From an uncultured Sulfitobacter sp. (GTDB lineage Bacteria > Pseudomonadota > Alphaproteobacteria > Rhodobacterales > Rhodobacteraceae), in the NCBI GenBank assembly GCA_937138475.1, contig CAKZPD010000038.1:1-54427 (forward strand): a stretch of DNA of 54,427 bases, read 5' to 3'. A model generated the notes under the pieces. The model ran no database searches. It was given only the letters and a program-made list of their open reading frames with translations, and was not told the origin of the DNA. The translations under genes were made by a program, and so were the position numbers. Shown piece after piece: positions 26,615-36,513 of the stretch (positions within the stretch are counted from its first letter, which is position 1; each line of letters begins with the position of its first letter).

Positions 26615-28330
26615 TTATGTGCGCAGGTCTGCAATTTCCTTCTCGGAAAGCTGTTCAAGACGGGGCATCAAATCAAGCAATTCCCGCGTATAGCTGGACT
26701 GTGGCCGTTCAAACAGCGCGCTTGTTTCCTGCACTTCGACCAGCTTGCCCTGGCGCATGACGCCAACCCGGTCGCACATCTGGCGCACAACTGGTAAATC
26801 ATGTGAAATAAAGAGCATGGTCAAACCTAAATGCTCTTGCAGGTCTTTTAGAATATTCAAGATCTGCGCCTGAATCGACACATCAAGCGCCGAGGTGGGT
26901 TCATCACAGATCAAGAACCGAGGCTGCGTCGCCAACGCGCGCGCGATCGAAATTCTTTGGCGTTGCCCGCCGGAAAATTCATGCGGATACTTGCGATAGG
27001 CGTCAGGTGCCAACCCAACACGGTCCAGCAATTCGCGCACCCTTGGGCCAACCTCTGACCGGCTCAGCAGCTTGTGATGCGCCAGCGGTTCAGCCACGAT
27101 GTCACCCACGGACATGCGCGGATTAAGCGACGAAAACGGATCTTGAAAGATCATCTGAATTTGTTTGCGATAGGCTGACAGCTGCTTGGCAGTCATGCCT
27201 GTGATCTCTTGGCCATCAAAGGTCACCGTGCCCCCATCCACGGGGTATAGGGTTGCCAGCATCCGCGCGACTGTGGATTTACCTGAACCGGATTCGCCCA
27301 CCAAACCAAAAACTTCGCCGTCCTTGATGTCAAAGGAAACATCATCAACCGCCGTGAAATAGCGCCGATGTGATGGCAAGATCGCGCCCTTTTCCAAGAA
27401 GCGTTTCGTCAGGCCCTTAACCTCAAGCAACGTGCCGGATTTCGACGTGGTAGAGCGATCCCAATTGCGGGCCAGATCTTCGATCTTGAACGCGGTATCG
27501 CGTCCGCCATAGCTGACCTGCGGAAACCGGCGCAGTTTAACCTGCGGGCGGGGCACGGCGGCGATCAGGCTTTTGGTATACGCGTGGGTGGGGGCCCCTA
27601 GAATTTGCGAGGTCGTGCCCTGTTCCACTACGCGGCCCTCGTACATCACAGTGACTTGGTCAGTGGTGTCGGCGATCACGCCCATGTCGTGGGTCACAAG
27701 GATGACGCCAACCTGACGCTCGCGCGCGAGTTCCTTGATCAGGTCCAGAACCTGCGCCTGAATGCTGACGTCAAGCGCGGTCGTGGGTTCATCCGCGACG
27801 ATCACAGACGGCTCGGAACACAGCGCAAGCGCGATCACGACGCGTTGGCGCATCCCGCCCGAAAATTGATGTGGATATTGGTGAAACCGTTCTTTGGCGT
27901 TTGGAATGCGGACGCGGTCCAGCAAAGCAATCGCGCGCTTTTGCGCCTCTGTTGCCGAAAGGCCCAGATGCAGCTGAATCGTTTCCACCAGTTGCTCACC
28001 GACAGTGAACAGCGGGTTGAGAGAGGTCAGCGGATCCTGGAAGATCATGGCGATTTCGCCGCCCCGGATCCGGCGCTTGCCCTCTGCGTCCAGCTGGTCA
28101 ATGCGGCGCCCGTTCAGCCATACCTCGCCTTCGGTAATGCGCGCGGGCGGGTCCAGCAGGCCAATCACCGCGTTTCCGGTCATGGATTTCCCGGCCCCGG
28201 ATTCGCCGACAACGCCCCGGATTTCACCTGGGCGGATGTCATAGGACACGCCCTCGACCGGTTTGAAAATCCCCCGCCGGGTGGGAATTTCGACGGTCAG
28301 GTTCACTATGGAAAGAACAGGTTTCGTCAT
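26615..28330 (-). CDS. Fused double ATP-binding protein of a peptide-type ABC transporter
   Basis: 571 residues containing two complete ATPase domains. The first (about 1-265) has Walker A GESGAGKS and signature FSGGMRQRV. The second (about 300-560) has GESGSGKST and FSGGQRQRI, each with its own DEP Walker B. This is the DppD-DppF fusion known from GsiA/YejF-type transporters. It is the last gene of a leftward operon and overlaps the upstream permease stop by four bases. Confidence 0.9.
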   Translation of the reverse strand: MTKPVLSIVNLTVEIPTRRGIFKPVEGVSYDIRPGEIRGVVGESGAGKSMTGNAVIGLLDPPARITEGEVWLNGRRIDQLDAEGKRRIRGGEIAMIFQDPLTSLNPLFTVGEQLVETIQLHLGLSATEAQKRAIALLDRVRIPNAKERFHQYPHQFSGGMRQRVVIALALCSEPSVIVADEPTTALDVSIQAQVLDLIKELARERQVGVILVTHDMGVIADTTDQVTVMYEGRVVEQGTTSQILGAPTHAYTKSLIAAVPRPQVKLRRFPQVSYGGRDTAFKIEDLARNWDRSTTSKSGTLLEVKGLTKRFLEKGAILPSHRRYFTAVDDVSFDIKDGEVFGLVGESGSGKSTVARMLATLYPVDGGTVTFDGQEITGMTAKQLSAYRKQIQMIFQDPFSSLNPRMSVGDIVAEPLAHHKLLSRSEVGPRVRELLDRVGLAPDAYRKYPHEFSGGQRQRISIARALATQPRFLICDEPTSALDVSIQAQILNILKDLQEHLGLTMLFISHDLPVVRQMCDRVGVMRQGKLVEVQETSALFERPQSSYTRELLDLMPRLEQLSEKEIADLRT

Positions 28331-29232
28331 CGCAGCCTCGGGTTCAAAGCATCACGCAACCAGTCGCCCAACAAATTCACGGCAAGGGCCAGAACAAGCA
28401 GCGTGCAGGCAGGAAAAGCGAGGATCCACCATTCGCCCGAGAACAAGAAGCCCTGGCCAATGCGGATCAATGTGCCCAATGAGGGCTGCGTGGCCGGGGC
28501 GCCAACGCCCAAAAAGCTGAGCGTCGCCTCGGCGATAATGGCCAGTGCCAATGAAATGGTCGCGATGACCAGAACCGGCGACAGCACATTGGGCAGAATA
28601 TGACGGATCATGATCGCCAGTGGGGACCGCCCAATCAGGCGCGCGGCCGCAACATAGTCCTTGGATTTTTCGACCAAGGTCGCCCCGCGCACGACCCGCG
28701 CGAACTGCACCCAGTCTGACAGGCCAATCGCAAGGATCAGAACCCAGATCGCCATCTGATCGCGGTATTCCACCGGGGTCACACCTTTGGCAACGCCAAA
28801 GATCAACATGGCCACAAGGATCGATGGGAAGGTCAATTGGACATCCGCCGCGCGCATGATGATCGTTTCGGTCCAGCCGCCAACATAGCCGCTGAGCAAC
28901 CCCAGAAAGATACCAATCACCATTGCAAGCAGAACCGCAGAAATCCCCACGAAAAGAGAAATGCGCAGCCCATACAAGATGGTCGAATACACATCACGCC
29001 CCTGATCGTCGGTGCCCAACCAGAAGCGTTCGCCGGTAAAGGCATTTGGCTCCATTGGGGGGGTAAAGCCGTTCATCAGGTTCAAACTGGCCGGGTCAAA
29101 GGGGTTCGTCGTCGCAATAAGCGGTGCAAAAACCGCTGATAGGACCAGCAGCACCGTCACCACAAGCGAGCAGATCGCGACCGGGCTGGTGCGAAACGCA
29201 TAAAAGACATCGCTGTCAAAAAACCGGGTCAT
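28327..29232 (-). CDS. Peptide-type ABC transporter permease (DppC-like)
   Basis: 301 residues from the ATG at 29232, which overlaps the stop of the upstream permease. A longer frame (to 29391) lies inside that gene and is rejected. The DppC signature GTDDQGRDVYS follows the first helix, with the docking loop YVAAARLIGRSPLAIMIRHI. About six helices. It forms the pore with the DppB-like protein. Confidence 0.9.
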   Translation of the reverse strand: MTRFFDSDVFYAFRTSPVAICSLVVTVLLVLSAVFAPLIATTNPFDPASLNLMNGFTPPMEPNAFTGERFWLGTDDQGRDVYSTILYGLRISLFVGISAVLLAMVIGIFLGLLSGYVGGWTETIIMRAADVQLTFPSILVAMLIFGVAKGVTPVEYRDQMAIWVLILAIGLSDWVQFARVVRGATLVEKSKDYVAAARLIGRSPLAIMIRHILPNVLSPVLVIATISLALAIIAEATLSFLGVGAPATQPSLGTLIRIGQGFLFSGEWWILAFPACTLLVLALAVNLLGDWLRDALNPRLR

Positions 29233-30197
29233 GATGCGGACCTCAGCCGTGGGTCGATCATCGCGTATAGGATATCGACCAAAAGGTTGATCGCCACGAA
29301 CATCACCGAAATCAGCATCAAATAGGCCGCCATCACCGGGATATCGACAAACTGGATCGCATTGATGAACAACAGGCCCACGCCCGGCCATTGAAACACT
29401 GTTTCAGTAATGATCGCGAAGGCGATAATTGACCCAAGCTGAAGCCCGATCACCGTGATCACGGGGACCATTGTGTTCTTGAGGGCATGGCGAAAGTTGA
29501 CAACCCGGTTGCTCAGCCCGCGCGCGCGGGCAAAGCGGACATAGTCTTGGCGCAGCACCTCAAGCATCTCGGACCTGACAAGGCGCATGATAAGCGTCAT
29601 TTGGTACAGCCCCAAGGTTATGGCAGGCAGGATAAGCGCCTTAAGACCCGATTCCGTCAAGAAACCGGTTGACCAGCCACCTATTTTCACCGTCTCGCCG
29701 CGGCCGAAACTGGGCAGCCAGCCCAATTCGACACTGAACAGATAGATCAGCAAAATCCCGATCAGGAAGGTCGGCAAAGACACCCCGATAAGCGAAATAG
29801 ACATGATCAGGTTGGCTGCCACGCCATCGCGGCGGATCGCGGTAAAGACGCCAAGCGCGATGCCCATCACAATCGCCAATATCCCGGATACCGCCGCAAG
29901 TTCCAGCGTGGCGGGCGCGCGTTCCATCAAGATTTCCGCGACCGGACGCCCTTGGCGATAGGAAATGCCAAAGTTGCCTTGGGCAGCTTGCTCAAGAAAG
30001 CGGACGTATTGCACCACAAATGGCTGATCAAGGCCAAGCTGGGTTCGAAGGCGTTCAACATCCTCCATCGTGCGTTCCTGGCCCAGCATGTTGTCGATAG
30101 GATCACCGACAAATGTGAACATCGAGAACGCCACAAGGCCCGTGACCAAAAGCACCAAGACGGATTGTCCGACACGTTTAACAATAAATGAGAGCAT
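29229..30197 (-). CDS. Peptide-type ABC transporter permease (DppB-like)
   Basis: 322 residues from the ATG at 30197 (MLSFIVKRVGQS, the standard DppB beginning). An in-frame start 13 codons upstream would read across the intergenic stem-loop and is less likely. Docking loop YVRFARARGLSNRVVNFRHA and six helices are visible. Lies 54 bp downstream of a binding-protein gene. Confidence 0.88.
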   Translation of the reverse strand: MLSFIVKRVGQSVLVLLVTGLVAFSMFTFVGDPIDNMLGQERTMEDVERLRTQLGLDQPFVVQYVRFLEQAAQGNFGISYRQGRPVAEILMERAPATLELAAVSGILAIVMGIALGVFTAIRRDGVAANLIMSISLIGVSLPTFLIGILLIYLFSVELGWLPSFGRGETVKIGGWSTGFLTESGLKALILPAITLGLYQMTLIMRLVRSEMLEVLRQDYVRFARARGLSNRVVNFRHALKNTMVPVITVIGLQLGSIIAFAIITETVFQWPGVGLLFINAIQFVDIPVMAAYLMLISVMFVAINLLVDILYAMIDPRLRSAS

Positions 30198-30216
30198 GGG
30201 GGTCTTTCTTGCGCGC

Positions 30217-30244
30217 GCCCCTTCGTTTGATCGCACGAAGGGGC
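30217..30244 (-). promoter_or_regulatory. Intercistronic stem-loop after a binding-protein gene
   Basis: GCCCCTTCGT (30217-30226) and ACGAAGGGGC (30235-30244) form a perfect 10-bp stem with an 8-nt loop, 8 bp past the stop of the upstream binding-protein gene and before the permease start. Confidence 0.6.
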
Positions 30245-30251
30245 AGAGGGC

Positions 30252-31802
30252 TTAGTTAACAGTAACCCAACGAAGAATAAAGAAGTTATCCGGACGCTGT
30301 GTTACCTGAATATTCGAGCGCGCCCCCCAAACCAGCGGCTGAACGTAAAGCGGAACATAGGCGACCTCGTCCTGCATAATTTTGGCAACCTCATCAAGCA
30401 TCCTCTGCCGGGCTGTATCGTCGATTTCTGACTGGATCATCGGCAGCAGCGCATCAATGCGCGCATTCGAATACGCGCCAAAGTTCCACGAACCCAGCCG
30501 CTTTTCCGCATTCGGGGTGGACCCAAGGAAACGGATCGGATGTTCGGCGTCAAAGGTGCCGGGCGACCAGCCCAGCAGATACATGTCAAAGTTATCGGCG
30601 CGAAGCTCGGGCCAATAGTTGGACACCGGCATTGCATCAAGCGACACATCCATCCCCGCTTGCGCAAGCATCCCGGTAATCGCTTGGCAGACCGCTTCAT
30701 CGTTCAGGTAACGATCATTTGGGCATTTGAACGAGATCGTCTGACCCGTCAGCCCGGCGTCCGCTGCCAATGCGCGGGCGGCATCGGGGTCAAAGGCGTA
30801 AGGGGCCGATTGTGCATTCGAATAGCCGCGCATCGCAGGGCTGACCAACTGACTGGCGACTTCGGCGTTGCCGCGCATGATGGTTTGCAAGATCGCCGGC
30901 ACATTCACCGCTTGGGCCACTGCGGCGCGCGCGCGGGCATCAAGGAACATGTCAGATGCGCCCTGACCGCTTTCTGCGGCGCCGGGTTGCTGGTCAAAGC
31001 CCAGCATGATCACGCGTGCCTCAATCCCTTGGATCACTTTTACATCTGGGTTGCCCTGCAACCGCTGGGCGTCCTGAATTGGCACAGGGTTGATGAAATC
31101 AACGTCCCCGGACAAAAGCGCGGCCAAGGCGGTTGCTGAATTCTGGATCGGCGTCATCTTGACCCGCGAAAGGTTGTGCTCAACCTTGTCCCACCATCCG
31201 GCGTGCGGCTTTAATTCGGTGGCAAGGTCGGGTTGCCGCGATGCGATTTGGAACGGCCCTGTTCCATTGGCGTTCAGCGTCGCAAAGTTGCCCCTTTCCT
31301 TGTCGGGACGTTCGGCGTTGTTGGCCGCGGCCCAACCGCTGTCCATGATCATCCAGTTGGCAATGGAATCGGGGAAAATCGGGTTCGGCGCGCTGGTCAT
31401 GATATCAACGGTGAAATTGTCCACCTTGATGACCTTGCTGACGGGCGCGAACCAGCTTGAGGTATCTGCCTCTTCGGAGGAGGCGCGTTCATATGAAAAA
31501 ATCACGTCATCGGCATCAAATGCCGATCCGTCCTGAAACGTCACACCCTGGCGCAAGACAAAGCGCCAGCCCTCGCCGTTCCCAATCGGTGACCAGCTTG
31601 TCGCCAGCGATGGTTCAATCGACATGTCCTTGCCGCGCCGCACAAGACCTTCGTAGACGTTGTTCAGAAATCCAAGAACCGGCGCCGAGTTAACCGCATG
31701 TGGGTCCATGGTTTGCGGGTCGGTCGTTACAGCAAAGCTAAAATCTTTGGCAGAGACAGGTAGGGCCAAGGCTATGGCAAAAGCCGCTGAAAGGCGAAAC
31801 AT
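30252..31802 (-). CDS. Peptide-type ABC transporter substrate-binding protein A
   Basis: 516 residues, SBP_bac_5 family. It has a short Sec signal (about 1-18, LALPVSA) and the family segments VTFQDGSAFDADDVIFSYERA and NANGTGPFQI. It contains CPNDRYLNDEAVCQA, shared almost exactly with the neighbouring binding protein, so the two are paralogues. Two cysteines in that segment could form a disulfide. Directly precedes the permease genes in the operon. Confidence 0.9.
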   Translation of the reverse strand: MFRLSAAFAIALALPVSAKDFSFAVTTDPQTMDPHAVNSAPVLGFLNNVYEGLVRRGKDMSIEPSLATSWSPIGNGEGWRFVLRQGVTFQDGSAFDADDVIFSYERASSEEADTSSWFAPVSKVIKVDNFTVDIMTSAPNPIFPDSIANWMIMDSGWAAANNAERPDKERGNFATLNANGTGPFQIASRQPDLATELKPHAGWWDKVEHNLSRVKMTPIQNSATALAALLSGDVDFINPVPIQDAQRLQGNPDVKVIQGIEARVIMLGFDQQPGAAESGQGASDMFLDARARAAVAQAVNVPAILQTIMRGNAEVASQLVSPAMRGYSNAQSAPYAFDPDAARALAADAGLTGQTISFKCPNDRYLNDEAVCQAITGMLAQAGMDVSLDAMPVSNYWPELRADNFDMYLLGWSPGTFDAEHPIRFLGSTPNAEKRLGSWNFGAYSNARIDALLPMIQSEIDDTARQRMLDEVAKIMQDEVAYVPLYVQPLVWGARSNIQVTQRPDNFFILRWVTVN

Positions 31803-31836
31803 ACTGATCTCCCGTTGGTGTCAAAATTTAGGAATG

Positions 31837-31865
31837 AAAAAGGCCGCCCACGGATGCGGGCGGCC
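31837..31865 (-). terminator. Terminator or attenuator between the two binding-protein genes
   Basis: GGCCGCCC (31842-31849) and GGGCGGCC (31858-31865) form a perfect 8-bp GC stem. Read on the minus strand it is followed by TTTTT, the layout of an intrinsic terminator, 9 bp past the stop of the first binding-protein gene. Partial read-through would give that gene the highest expression. Confidence 0.6.
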
Positions 31866-31873
31866 CAATCGGT

Positions 31874-33454
31874 TTAGTTCATGGTGAAGTATTTCACTTT
31901 TGGTTGGTCCTCGGCGTCTACTTCAATGCCGACGCCCTCGGCCATACCCCAGTTCAGAACCTGGTGATGGATCGGGATGTAAAGCGCCTCATCCTGAACA
32001 ACACGCCAGATGGCCGCGATATCTGCGTTCCGCGCAGCGAGGTCCGTGTTGGACGACAGCGTCGCGATTTTCGCGTCGATCTCATCGTTGTCAAACCCCG
32101 TGCCGTTCCATGTGCCAATGCTGCTTTCGCGGCCATGCACCAGGAAATTAAAGATATACTCGGAATCATAGGTCGGCACGCCCCAACCCAACATGTAAAA
32201 GTCGGTTTTCCCGTCTGTGATCAGCGGAAAGTGCTGGGCCTTGGGCTTTGCGTCAAGGTTCACCTTCACGCCGATTTGCCCCAGCATGCCAACGGCCGCC
32301 TGGCAAATCGCCTCATCGTTGATATAGCGGTCGTTCGGGCAATCCAAACGGATCGAGAACCCGTCACCATAGCCCGCCTCTGCCATCAAAGAACGCGCCA
32401 TGTCGATGTTGGTTGAGCTTTCGGCATCCATCTCGGCGGTCCAGCCGTTGACAAATGGCGGCGCAATCATGCCTGCCGGCTCGGATTGTCCGCGCATAAC
32501 AACCGTCTGGATTGCGTCGCGGTTAATCGCCATCGACATCGCCTTGCGCACGCGCACGTCGGCAAGCGGGTTCGCCCCTTCGATGTTGTCCGCTTCGATG
32601 TCAGCCGCGCCTTGGTTCATACCAAAAAAGATCACGCGGTTTTGCGGCGCCTTCTTGACGGTCAGCCCGCTTGCCTCACTGACGCGCACAAGGTCTTGCA
32701 CCGGCATGTCCTGAAGAAAGTTCACCTCGCCCGAGAGCAGCGCCGCCACACGCGTGGCTGCATTCTGGATCGGGGTATAGATGATCTCGGACACTTGCAT
32801 TGGGAACTGATCCCGGCCCCAATAGGCTTCGTTGCGGGTCATCACTGTGCGCACGTCAGGCTCGCGCGAGGTCAGAACATAGGGCCCCGTGCCATTGGCG
32901 TTTGTGGTGGCATAGGTGATCTCGCCGCCCTCAAAGTCCTGCACGTTCACCGTATTGTTCGCCTCGGACCAGCCCTTGTCCATGATGAACAGATTGGTCA
33001 AGTTGGACGGCAGGATCGGGTTCGGCCCATCTGTGACCATCTCGATCGTGTAATCACCAACAGCCCGCACCTCGGTGATCGAACCGATCAGCTCTTTCAT
33101 ATCCGAGTTTTCTTGCTTGGCCCGCTCAAAGGAAAACACCACGTCCTCAGCGGTAAACGCTTCGCCGCCGTGGAAGGTCACGCCCTGGCGCAGCTGAAAG
33201 ACCCAGACATTCGGGTCGGTTGGGCTGGGGGCCCATTCGGTTGCAAGGGCCGCCTGGAACGCACCTGTGGTGTCGCGCACCAGCAGGGGCTCATACATCT
33301 GGTGCCGGATCGTGTGTGTTGGGCCTTCGTTCTGCGCATGGGGATCCAGCGTCAGCGCGTCACCCGCGCGCGCCCAACGAAGGGTCTCGGCCGAGGCAAT
33401 CGTGGTCGTGGAAAGCAGCGCCGCAATGGCCATCATGTTTATGGATTTTATCAT
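31874..33454 (-). CDS. Peptide-type ABC transporter substrate-binding protein B
   Basis: 526 residues from the ATG at 33454, preceded by AGGGAG; a longer frame to 33535 lacks such a site. Sec signal about 1-22 (TTIASA). Family segments VTFHGGEAFTAEDVVFSFERA and NANGTGPYVL are present. CPNDRYINDEAICQA and most of the layout match the downstream paralogue. It is the first gene of the operon and probably the major receptor. Ligand unknown. Confidence 0.9.
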   Translation of the reverse strand: MIKSINMMAIAALLSTTTIASAETLRWARAGDALTLDPHAQNEGPTHTIRHQMYEPLLVRDTTGAFQAALATEWAPSPTDPNVWVFQLRQGVTFHGGEAFTAEDVVFSFERAKQENSDMKELIGSITEVRAVGDYTIEMVTDGPNPILPSNLTNLFIMDKGWSEANNTVNVQDFEGGEITYATTNANGTGPYVLTSREPDVRTVMTRNEAYWGRDQFPMQVSEIIYTPIQNAATRVAALLSGEVNFLQDMPVQDLVRVSEASGLTVKKAPQNRVIFFGMNQGAADIEADNIEGANPLADVRVRKAMSMAINRDAIQTVVMRGQSEPAGMIAPPFVNGWTAEMDAESSTNIDMARSLMAEAGYGDGFSIRLDCPNDRYINDEAICQAAVGMLGQIGVKVNLDAKPKAQHFPLITDGKTDFYMLGWGVPTYDSEYIFNFLVHGRESSIGTWNGTGFDNDEIDAKIATLSSNTDLAARNADIAAIWRVVQDEALYIPIHHQVLNWGMAEGVGIEVDAEDQPKVKYFTMN

Positions 33455-33472
33455 CAATAACTCCCTGAGTGT

Positions 33473-33498
33473 GTCCCGCCGCTCTGAATTCGCGGGAC
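33473..33498 (-). promoter_or_regulatory. Inverted repeat in the leader of the second transporter operon
   Basis: GTCCCGC (33473-33479) and GCGGGAC (33492-33498) are perfect 7-bp arms 12 bp apart, located 19-44 bp before the first binding-protein start. It could be an operator or a leader hairpin. No clear promoter boxes are seen in the rest of the 184-bp gap. Confidence 0.35.
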
Positions 33499-33638
33499 GA
33501 TATCTCACCACATCACGAGAAACGCACATTGCCAAGAGCGCTGATGATTTTTTCGGTCACGGTGCCCATGACCGCCTTATCGAATTCCAAACCAGCGGTC
33601 GCTTCACCGGCGTTCTCTCAATCAACAAAGGTGCCGGT

Positions 33639-34412
33639 TTATTTTTGCATCAGCTCTGACAGGTGACGGGCGGCATCCTGCAGGCGCGCCAGATGTTTTT
33701 GCAACTCGTCCAGGGGCAATCGCTGTTTGGGCGCATGAACAGACAATGTGGATACCAGCCGATTTTGGCCATCACGGATCGGCACGGCCAGGGCCACCAT
33801 ACCCTCCATGAATTCTTCATCGTCGGTCGAATAGCCGCGCTTGGCGATCTGTGCGATCTCCTCACGAAGCACGCTTGGCTCGATCCGGGTTTTCACCGTT
33901 CGAACCGGCAATTGCGTGGTGCCCAAGAACCGCTCAACATGGCGCGGAGGCAGGGAGGCCAGATACATCTTGCCGCTTGCTGTGCAATGAAAGGGAACCG
34001 AGGTGCCAATAGGCAGCTGAATGCGCAGCGGCCATTTGGTTTCCACCCGGTCCAAATACACCATGGCATTGCGGTCGGGGATGGCAATGTTGCAGGTCTC
34101 GCCGATGTCTTCGGCCAGTGCCGTCAGCACCTGAAGGCGCACCGCCCTCACCCGCGAGGACGACAGCACATCAACCGCCATCCGGCGCAGCCGCAAACCG
34201 GGGCCATAGGATTTTCCGTCCATATCGCGCTGCAAGAACCCTTCGGCCTCAAGCTGATGAAACAACCGGTGCACCGTCGGCTTGGCCAGGCCCAGCTTTT
34301 CATTCACCGTTGTCGGATTGACCGGCACCCCGATATGCGCCAGCTCTTCCAGCACCAGCAGCAGGCGCAAATTCGGGGGGACGGATTTATCCGCGTCAGA
34401 AGGATCGGTCAT
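33639..34412 (-). CDS. IclR-family transcriptional regulator
   Basis: 257 residues from the ATG at 34412. The N-terminal winged helix-turn-helix (about 15-75; VNEKLGLAKPTVHRLFHQLE) is followed by the IclR effector domain (about 80-250). It lies 13 bp after dctM in the TRAP operon, so it is probably cotranscribed and regulates it. A 27-bp inverted repeat of IclR/KdgR type in front of dctP (37799-37825) is the obvious operator. Confidence 0.88.
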   Translation of the reverse strand: MTDPSDADKSVPPNLRLLLVLEELAHIGVPVNPTTVNEKLGLAKPTVHRLFHQLEAEGFLQRDMDGKSYGPGLRLRRMAVDVLSSSRVRAVRLQVLTALAEDIGETCNIAIPDRNAMVYLDRVETKWPLRIQLPIGTSVPFHCTASGKMYLASLPPRHVERFLGTTQLPVRTVKTRIEPSVLREEIAQIAKRGYSTDDEEFMEGMVALAVPIRDGQNRLVSTLSVHAPKQRLPLDELQKHLARLQDAARHLSELMQK

Positions 34413-34425
34413 GGGCACCCACGGG

Positions 34426-35784
34426 TTATCGGTTCGGCAACAAGACCAAGGCAAGATCCGGGATCAGGGAAACCAATAACCAGATGCTGATCAAAGCTGC
34501 AAGATAGGGCACCGTATATTTCAAAAGCCTGAAATATGGAACGCCCGTCACGCCGCTGGCCACATAGAGGTTCAGCCCATAGGGCGGTGTCACAAACCCG
34601 ATCGAGGCACCAACAAGGAAAATCACCGCGAAATGAACCGGATCAACCCCAACCGACGCGGCAATCGGTGCCAAGATCGGTGCAAGGATGATCGTAACGG
34701 GAAGGCTTTCCAATATCATGCCTGCCACAAAAACGATGGCCATCGATGTGAACAACACGGCATGATAGCCGCCCATTGACGTCACAAACCCGCCAATGAC
34801 CGCCTGCGCGCCCAGCAAGGACAGGATTTGCTGCATGACGACACTCACTGCGATCAGCGGCGCCAAAATGCCGGTAATCTGGGCCGACCGCACAACAATC
34901 GACGGGATTTCCGTCAGCTTGAACCCTTCGACCACCACCATCTGCATGGCCGTCGTATCGCTCACCGTACGATCCTTGGAACTGCCCAGCAGTTTATTCA
35001 GCGGATAGCTGATCAACCCCACGATCACACAAAAGCCAACGGTCACCCCCGCCGCTTCGGTCGGTGAAAACTTGCCCGTGTAAATCCCCCAAAGCACCAG
35101 CCCGATGGCAAAGAACCCAAGCCAAGCGCCCAGCGCGGTTTTCAAAACGCGGTTCAGCCGAAGCGGAATAAGATGGCCCCAGCCATTGATCCGGCAAATG
35201 ATCCAGCAGGCCAGCTGCATCGCGATGACCATCAAGGCGCCGGGAATAATCCCCGCCACGAACAGGTCGGAAATCGGCAGGTTCATCAAGAAACCATAGA
35301 CGATGAAAATGATCGACGGCGGGATGATGATACCAACCGTGCCCCCCGCCGCCGCCGTGGCTGCGGCAAAGCGTTCGTCATATCCGCCTTTGACCATCTC
35401 GGGGTGCAGCATCGACCCGATTGTCGCCGTCGTGGCCGAATTGGACCCCGAGATCGCCGCGAACAGCCCGCAGGCCCCAATCGCAGCCATGGCCAAGCCG
35501 CCGCGCAGCCACCCCAGACAGGAATAGGCAAAATCCGACAAGCGCCGCGCAATCCCGGATTTGTTAATCAAATCACCGGTCAGAATAAACAGCGGCATCG
35601 CCAACAGGGCAAAGCCCTTGTTAAACACGTTCAGCAGCTCGGACCCCATGTTATCAAGGGTCAGCCCCATCACAAAGCTGCACCCGATCACCCAATAGGC
35701 GATGATCAGCAAAACCGGGGTGCCCAACATGAACAGAAACGTCACGGCAATTGAAATCACGGTGATCCAGCTGGCATCAGTCAT
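34426..35784 (-). CDS. dctM: TRAP transporter large permease (DctM)
   Basis: 452 residues with about 12 hydrophobic helices, DctM family. It carries sodium-coupled transport of the ligand delivered by the DctP-like protein. Conserved features include GACGLFAAISGSNSATTATIG and the C-terminal VGASIGFVTPPYGLNLYVASG. Its start overlaps the dctQ stop by four bases. Confidence 0.92.
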   Translation of the reverse strand: MTDASWITVISIAVTFLFMLGTPVLLIIAYWVIGCSFVMGLTLDNMGSELLNVFNKGFALLAMPLFILTGDLINKSGIARRLSDFAYSCLGWLRGGLAMAAIGACGLFAAISGSNSATTATIGSMLHPEMVKGGYDERFAAATAAAGGTVGIIIPPSIIFIVYGFLMNLPISDLFVAGIIPGALMVIAMQLACWIICRINGWGHLIPLRLNRVLKTALGAWLGFFAIGLVLWGIYTGKFSPTEAAGVTVGFCVIVGLISYPLNKLLGSSKDRTVSDTTAMQMVVVEGFKLTEIPSIVVRSAQITGILAPLIAVSVVMQQILSLLGAQAVIGGFVTSMGGYHAVLFTSMAIVFVAGMILESLPVTIILAPILAPIAASVGVDPVHFAVIFLVGASIGFVTPPYGLNLYVASGVTGVPYFRLLKYTVPYLAALISIWLLVSLIPDLALVLLPNR

Positions 35785-36452
35785 ATTGTGTCTTCTCCGA
35801 TCACGGTGGCCTGGATTAAATCTTCGCCGCTGCGATAGCGCGCCAGATCCTCTGACAGATTTTCAATCACCCGCGCGGCCATCAGGGTAAAGGCCAGCGG
35901 AACGGTAATCAGGAACCACCACTGCATCAGGTTATCGGTTCCAAGAACGATCTGGAAATTGGCCACGGAATTCACCGTGATCTTGGCGGTCGTGACCACC
36001 ACGATGATACAAAACCCCAGCCACAAGACCGCATCCAATATCAAACAGCCCAACTGCGCCGGGCGCGGCAGATTCACGCGAAATTCGCTAAAGCTCAGGT
36101 GGGTGCGCAATCGCACGTTATAGGAACAGCCAAACCAGGCCATGATCATGAACAACAGCGGCGGGATCGTGGTTGACCAGGGCGGCTGGCCGTTCAGGTA
36201 AAAACGTTGGATCACACCGGCAAAGATAATCCCGGCAATCACGAGATAGGTATAAACAATGATCGCGCGCTCAAGATTGCGGTCCAGCCAGGGCACGATC
36301 CGATAAAGGGCCTGAACCGCAAACCCACCGACAAGCGTCAGCGCGCCGAACACCAACCAAACCCCGTCCCGACGAAAGGCCGGCTGCATTTCATAGGGGT
36401 CCCCAGACCACATTGCCGCCACGACTTGCGCGGCCTCTGTCCAAATCGACAT
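35781..36452 (-). CDS. dctQ: TRAP transporter small permease (DctQ)
   Basis: 223 residues with four hydrophobic helices (near 31-50, 66-84, 97-112 and 145-165, with a further segment near 190-208). It is the DctQ-family partner of DctM. It is larger than the usual 160-190 residues because of an N-terminal extension. It sits between dctP and dctM with overlap to dctM. Confidence 0.85.
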   Translation of the reverse strand: MSIWTEAAQVVAAMWSGDPYEMQPAFRRDGVWLVFGALTLVGGFAVQALYRIVPWLDRNLERAIIVYTYLVIAGIIFAGVIQRFYLNGQPPWSTTIPPLLFMIMAWFGCSYNVRLRTHLSFSEFRVNLPRPAQLGCLILDAVLWLGFCIIVVVTTAKITVNSVANFQIVLGTDNLMQWWFLITVPLAFTLMAARVIENLSEDLARYRSGEDLIQATVIGEDTI

Positions 36453-36481
36453 TGCTTCCCCAACCCTTTCAGCAAACGCAC

Positions 36482-36513
36482 TTATGGCGCCTTCCTGCTA
36501 GAAGGCGCCATAA
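36482..36513 (-). promoter_or_regulatory. Intercistronic stem-loop after dctP
   Basis: TTATGGCGCCTTC (36482-36494) and GAAGGCGCCATAA (36501-36513) form a perfect 13-bp stem with a 6-nt loop, 11 bp past the dctP stop. It is the longest of the stem-loops after binding-protein genes in this window. Confidence 0.65.
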
